Source of the DNA: Oscillospiraceae bacterium
GTDB lineage: Bacteria > Bacillota > Clostridia > Oscillospirales > Ruminococcaceae
DNA length: 12,747 nt
Direction: 5' to 3'
Assembly: GCA_019423445.1 (NCBI GenBank)
Contig: JAHZBJ010000033.1
Coordinates: forward strand, 6,581 to 19,327
The translations under genes were made by a program, and so were the position numbers. The notes under the pieces are model-generated. The model was not told where the DNA came from, ran no database searches, and saw only the letters and a program-made list of their open reading frames with translations. Positions 11,872 through 12,747 of the stretch are shown here, piece after piece (the stretch's first letter is position 1; the number at the start of each line of letters is the position of its first letter).

Positions 11872-12747
11872 TCATCCTCTCCCTTCTATTTTTTCAAATT
11901 TCCATGCCGGCACCTTGCATACCGGGCAGAGTGGGGGAGCGTTGTCGCCTACATAAATAAATCCACAGACGGTGCAGACCCACACTTGGGTGTTCTTTAA
12001 AAAGGCTTCCCCATCCTTTTGATAGCGGTTCAGCAAAGAATCCAGCATCCGGGTGACCTTTTCTCCCCAAACACAGATCCGCTGGGTACCTCGGTCACCA
12101 GCAGTCACGGCGGCAGTATTAAGAGCAGGGTAACCCTGGCTGAGATCCTGCTGAATCAGTTCCATCAGTTTTTCCAGGCTGGGATCGGGGACTGGGGGCT
12201 GGGCAGCGGACAAATAATCTGCGATCTCCTGGAACAGGGCGGCCTCTCTGGACTGATACTGCTTTTCACAGCCTCGGGCCAGGTTGGAACACACAGCGGA
12301 CAGCTCCCCAGCAGACAGCTGTCTCATCTCCCCAATAGGATGGATAGGGGAAGGCTGGGCTTTGGTTTCACTTGAGGAATGCTGAAGGGAGAAGGCGCTC
12401 TTGTCTGCGCCGCACAGGGGACATACCCAGTCGTCGGGAAGCTCATCAAAGGCAACCCCCTCCTTTGCCTCATCATAGATGTAACCACAGATTCCACAGA
12501 CCCATTTTTTCACAGAATTTCCCCCTTTCGGATGGATGAGTTCGCTTCGATCCTGATAGGTGGTATGGAGCATCTGTTCCGCCAGTTCGCTGAGAGGCTG
12601 GCCGTAGAAAGCCTCGTATACTTCTTTGATCTCAGGGTTTTCGTGACTGGTGCGGAGGGACATGGAGCCGTCACGCTGATAGAGGGCGGCAATGCGGCTC
12701 TTGCGGATCTCATTGGCGTCCTTCATCAGGTCCTTGGGCTGTCCGCC
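11872..12747 (-). CDS. [FeFe] hydrogenase C-terminus fused to rubredoxin-helical-rubredoxin (5'-partial)
   Basis: The reading frame is open to the window edge, where GGQP probably ends the H-cluster motif that continues outside. Counting from the ATG at 12726, residues 1-60 match the small-subunit domain of [FeFe] hydrogenases: RKSRIAALYQRDGSMSLRTS, HENPEIKEVYEAFYGQPLSE and MLHTTY. A rubredoxin follows (CGIC at 77-80, CPLC at 102-105, with LPDDWVCPLCGA), then a helical region (about 125-245) that recalls a rubrerythrin core but shows no ExxH diiron ligands, then a second rubredoxin (CTVC 251-254, CPVC 267-270). Reversible hydrogen formation or uptake occurs at the H-cluster; the rubredoxins would exchange electrons with partners, likely the rubrerythrin encoded 3 bp downstream. 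An internal GTG with its own ribosome site could start a free rubredoxin protein. Confidence 0.88.
   Translation of the reverse strand, partial: GGQPKDLMKDANEIRKSRIAALYQRDGSMSLRTSHENPEIKEVYEAFYGQPLSELAEQMLHTTYQDRSELIHPKGGNSVKKWVCGICGYIYDEAKEGVAFDELPDDWVCPLCGADKSAFSLQHSSSETKAQPSPIHPIGEMRQLSAGELSAVCSNLARGCEKQYQSREAALFQEIADYLSAAQPPVPDPSLEKLMELIQQDLSQGYPALNTAAVTAGDRGTQRICVWGEKVTRMLDSLLNRYQKDGEAFLKNTQVWVCTVCGFIYVGDNAPPLCPVCKVPAWKFEKIEGRG
12511..12528 (-). promoter_or_regulatory. internal ribosome site and GTG start at the hydrogenase-rubredoxin junction
   Basis: AAAGGGGG (12528-12521) lies 7 bases before an in-frame GTG at 12513 that begins VKKWVCGICGY, the usual start of a rubredoxin. In the fused protein the site is read as KGGN. 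A free product would have 213 residues. Confidence 0.6.

Overview
The window looks like chromosome of a strictly anaerobic, GC-rich Clostridia bacterium, most likely a gut Oscillospiraceae (Flavonifractor/Lawsonibacter type). This rests on the Clostridia-style gene set ([FeFe] hydrogenase tail, rubrerythrin, 4Fe-4S proteins, DUF362), strong GGAGG ribosome sites and GC-rich codons; no rRNA or other marker fixes the genus. No tRNA, rRNA, CRISPR array or intact insertion sequence is visible.

Left part, plus strand (1-4011): the C-terminal half of a DUF362/ferredoxin protein; an amidohydrolase of the MTA/SAH deaminase-chlorohydrolase group starting at a GTG; 2.5 tandem copies of a 71-bp GC-rich repeat; a translationally coupled pair made of a membrane-anchored XRE regulator and a small lipoprotein; a terminator-like hairpin; and a PNPOx-family flavin-binding protein with its own promoter. 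A strong bidirectional terminator at 4035-4080 separates this from the converging minus-strand genes.

Middle part, minus strand (4089-9049): a tightly packed operon reads leftward from an extended -10 promoter at about 9045. Its order is WYL regulator (broken by a one-base frameshift), TfoX-like protein, GyrI-like protein, GNAT acetyltransferase fused in frame to an NTF2/SnoaL-like domain, cysteine-rich DUF3795 protein and SRPBCC protein. After 83 bp with palindromes and a possible second promoter come an XRE regulator and a DUF1697 protein. Nearly all are small ligand-binding or regulatory domains, which suggests a stress- or small-molecule-response cluster.

Right-middle part (about 9050-10625): a more AT-rich island holding a 5'-truncated P-loop ATPase-like gene followed by decayed coding fragments. 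It looks like the remains of a mobile element.

Right part, minus strand (10626-12747): an operon that enters from beyond the window. It holds the C-terminal small-subunit region of an [FeFe] hydrogenase fused to two rubredoxin domains around a helical domain, and then, 3 bp on, a two-cluster ferredoxin fused to a rubrerythrin with rubredoxin domains at both ends. A strong terminator follows. Together these suggest electron flow from hydrogenase/ferredoxin through rubredoxin to peroxide reduction.

The most striking pattern is that three separate fused reading frames (GNAT/NTF2, ferredoxin/rubrerythrin, hydrogenase/rubredoxin) each keep a ribosome binding site and an in-frame start codon at the domain junction, with the ribosome site itself translated as the linker. 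Each could give both a fused and a free C-terminal protein.
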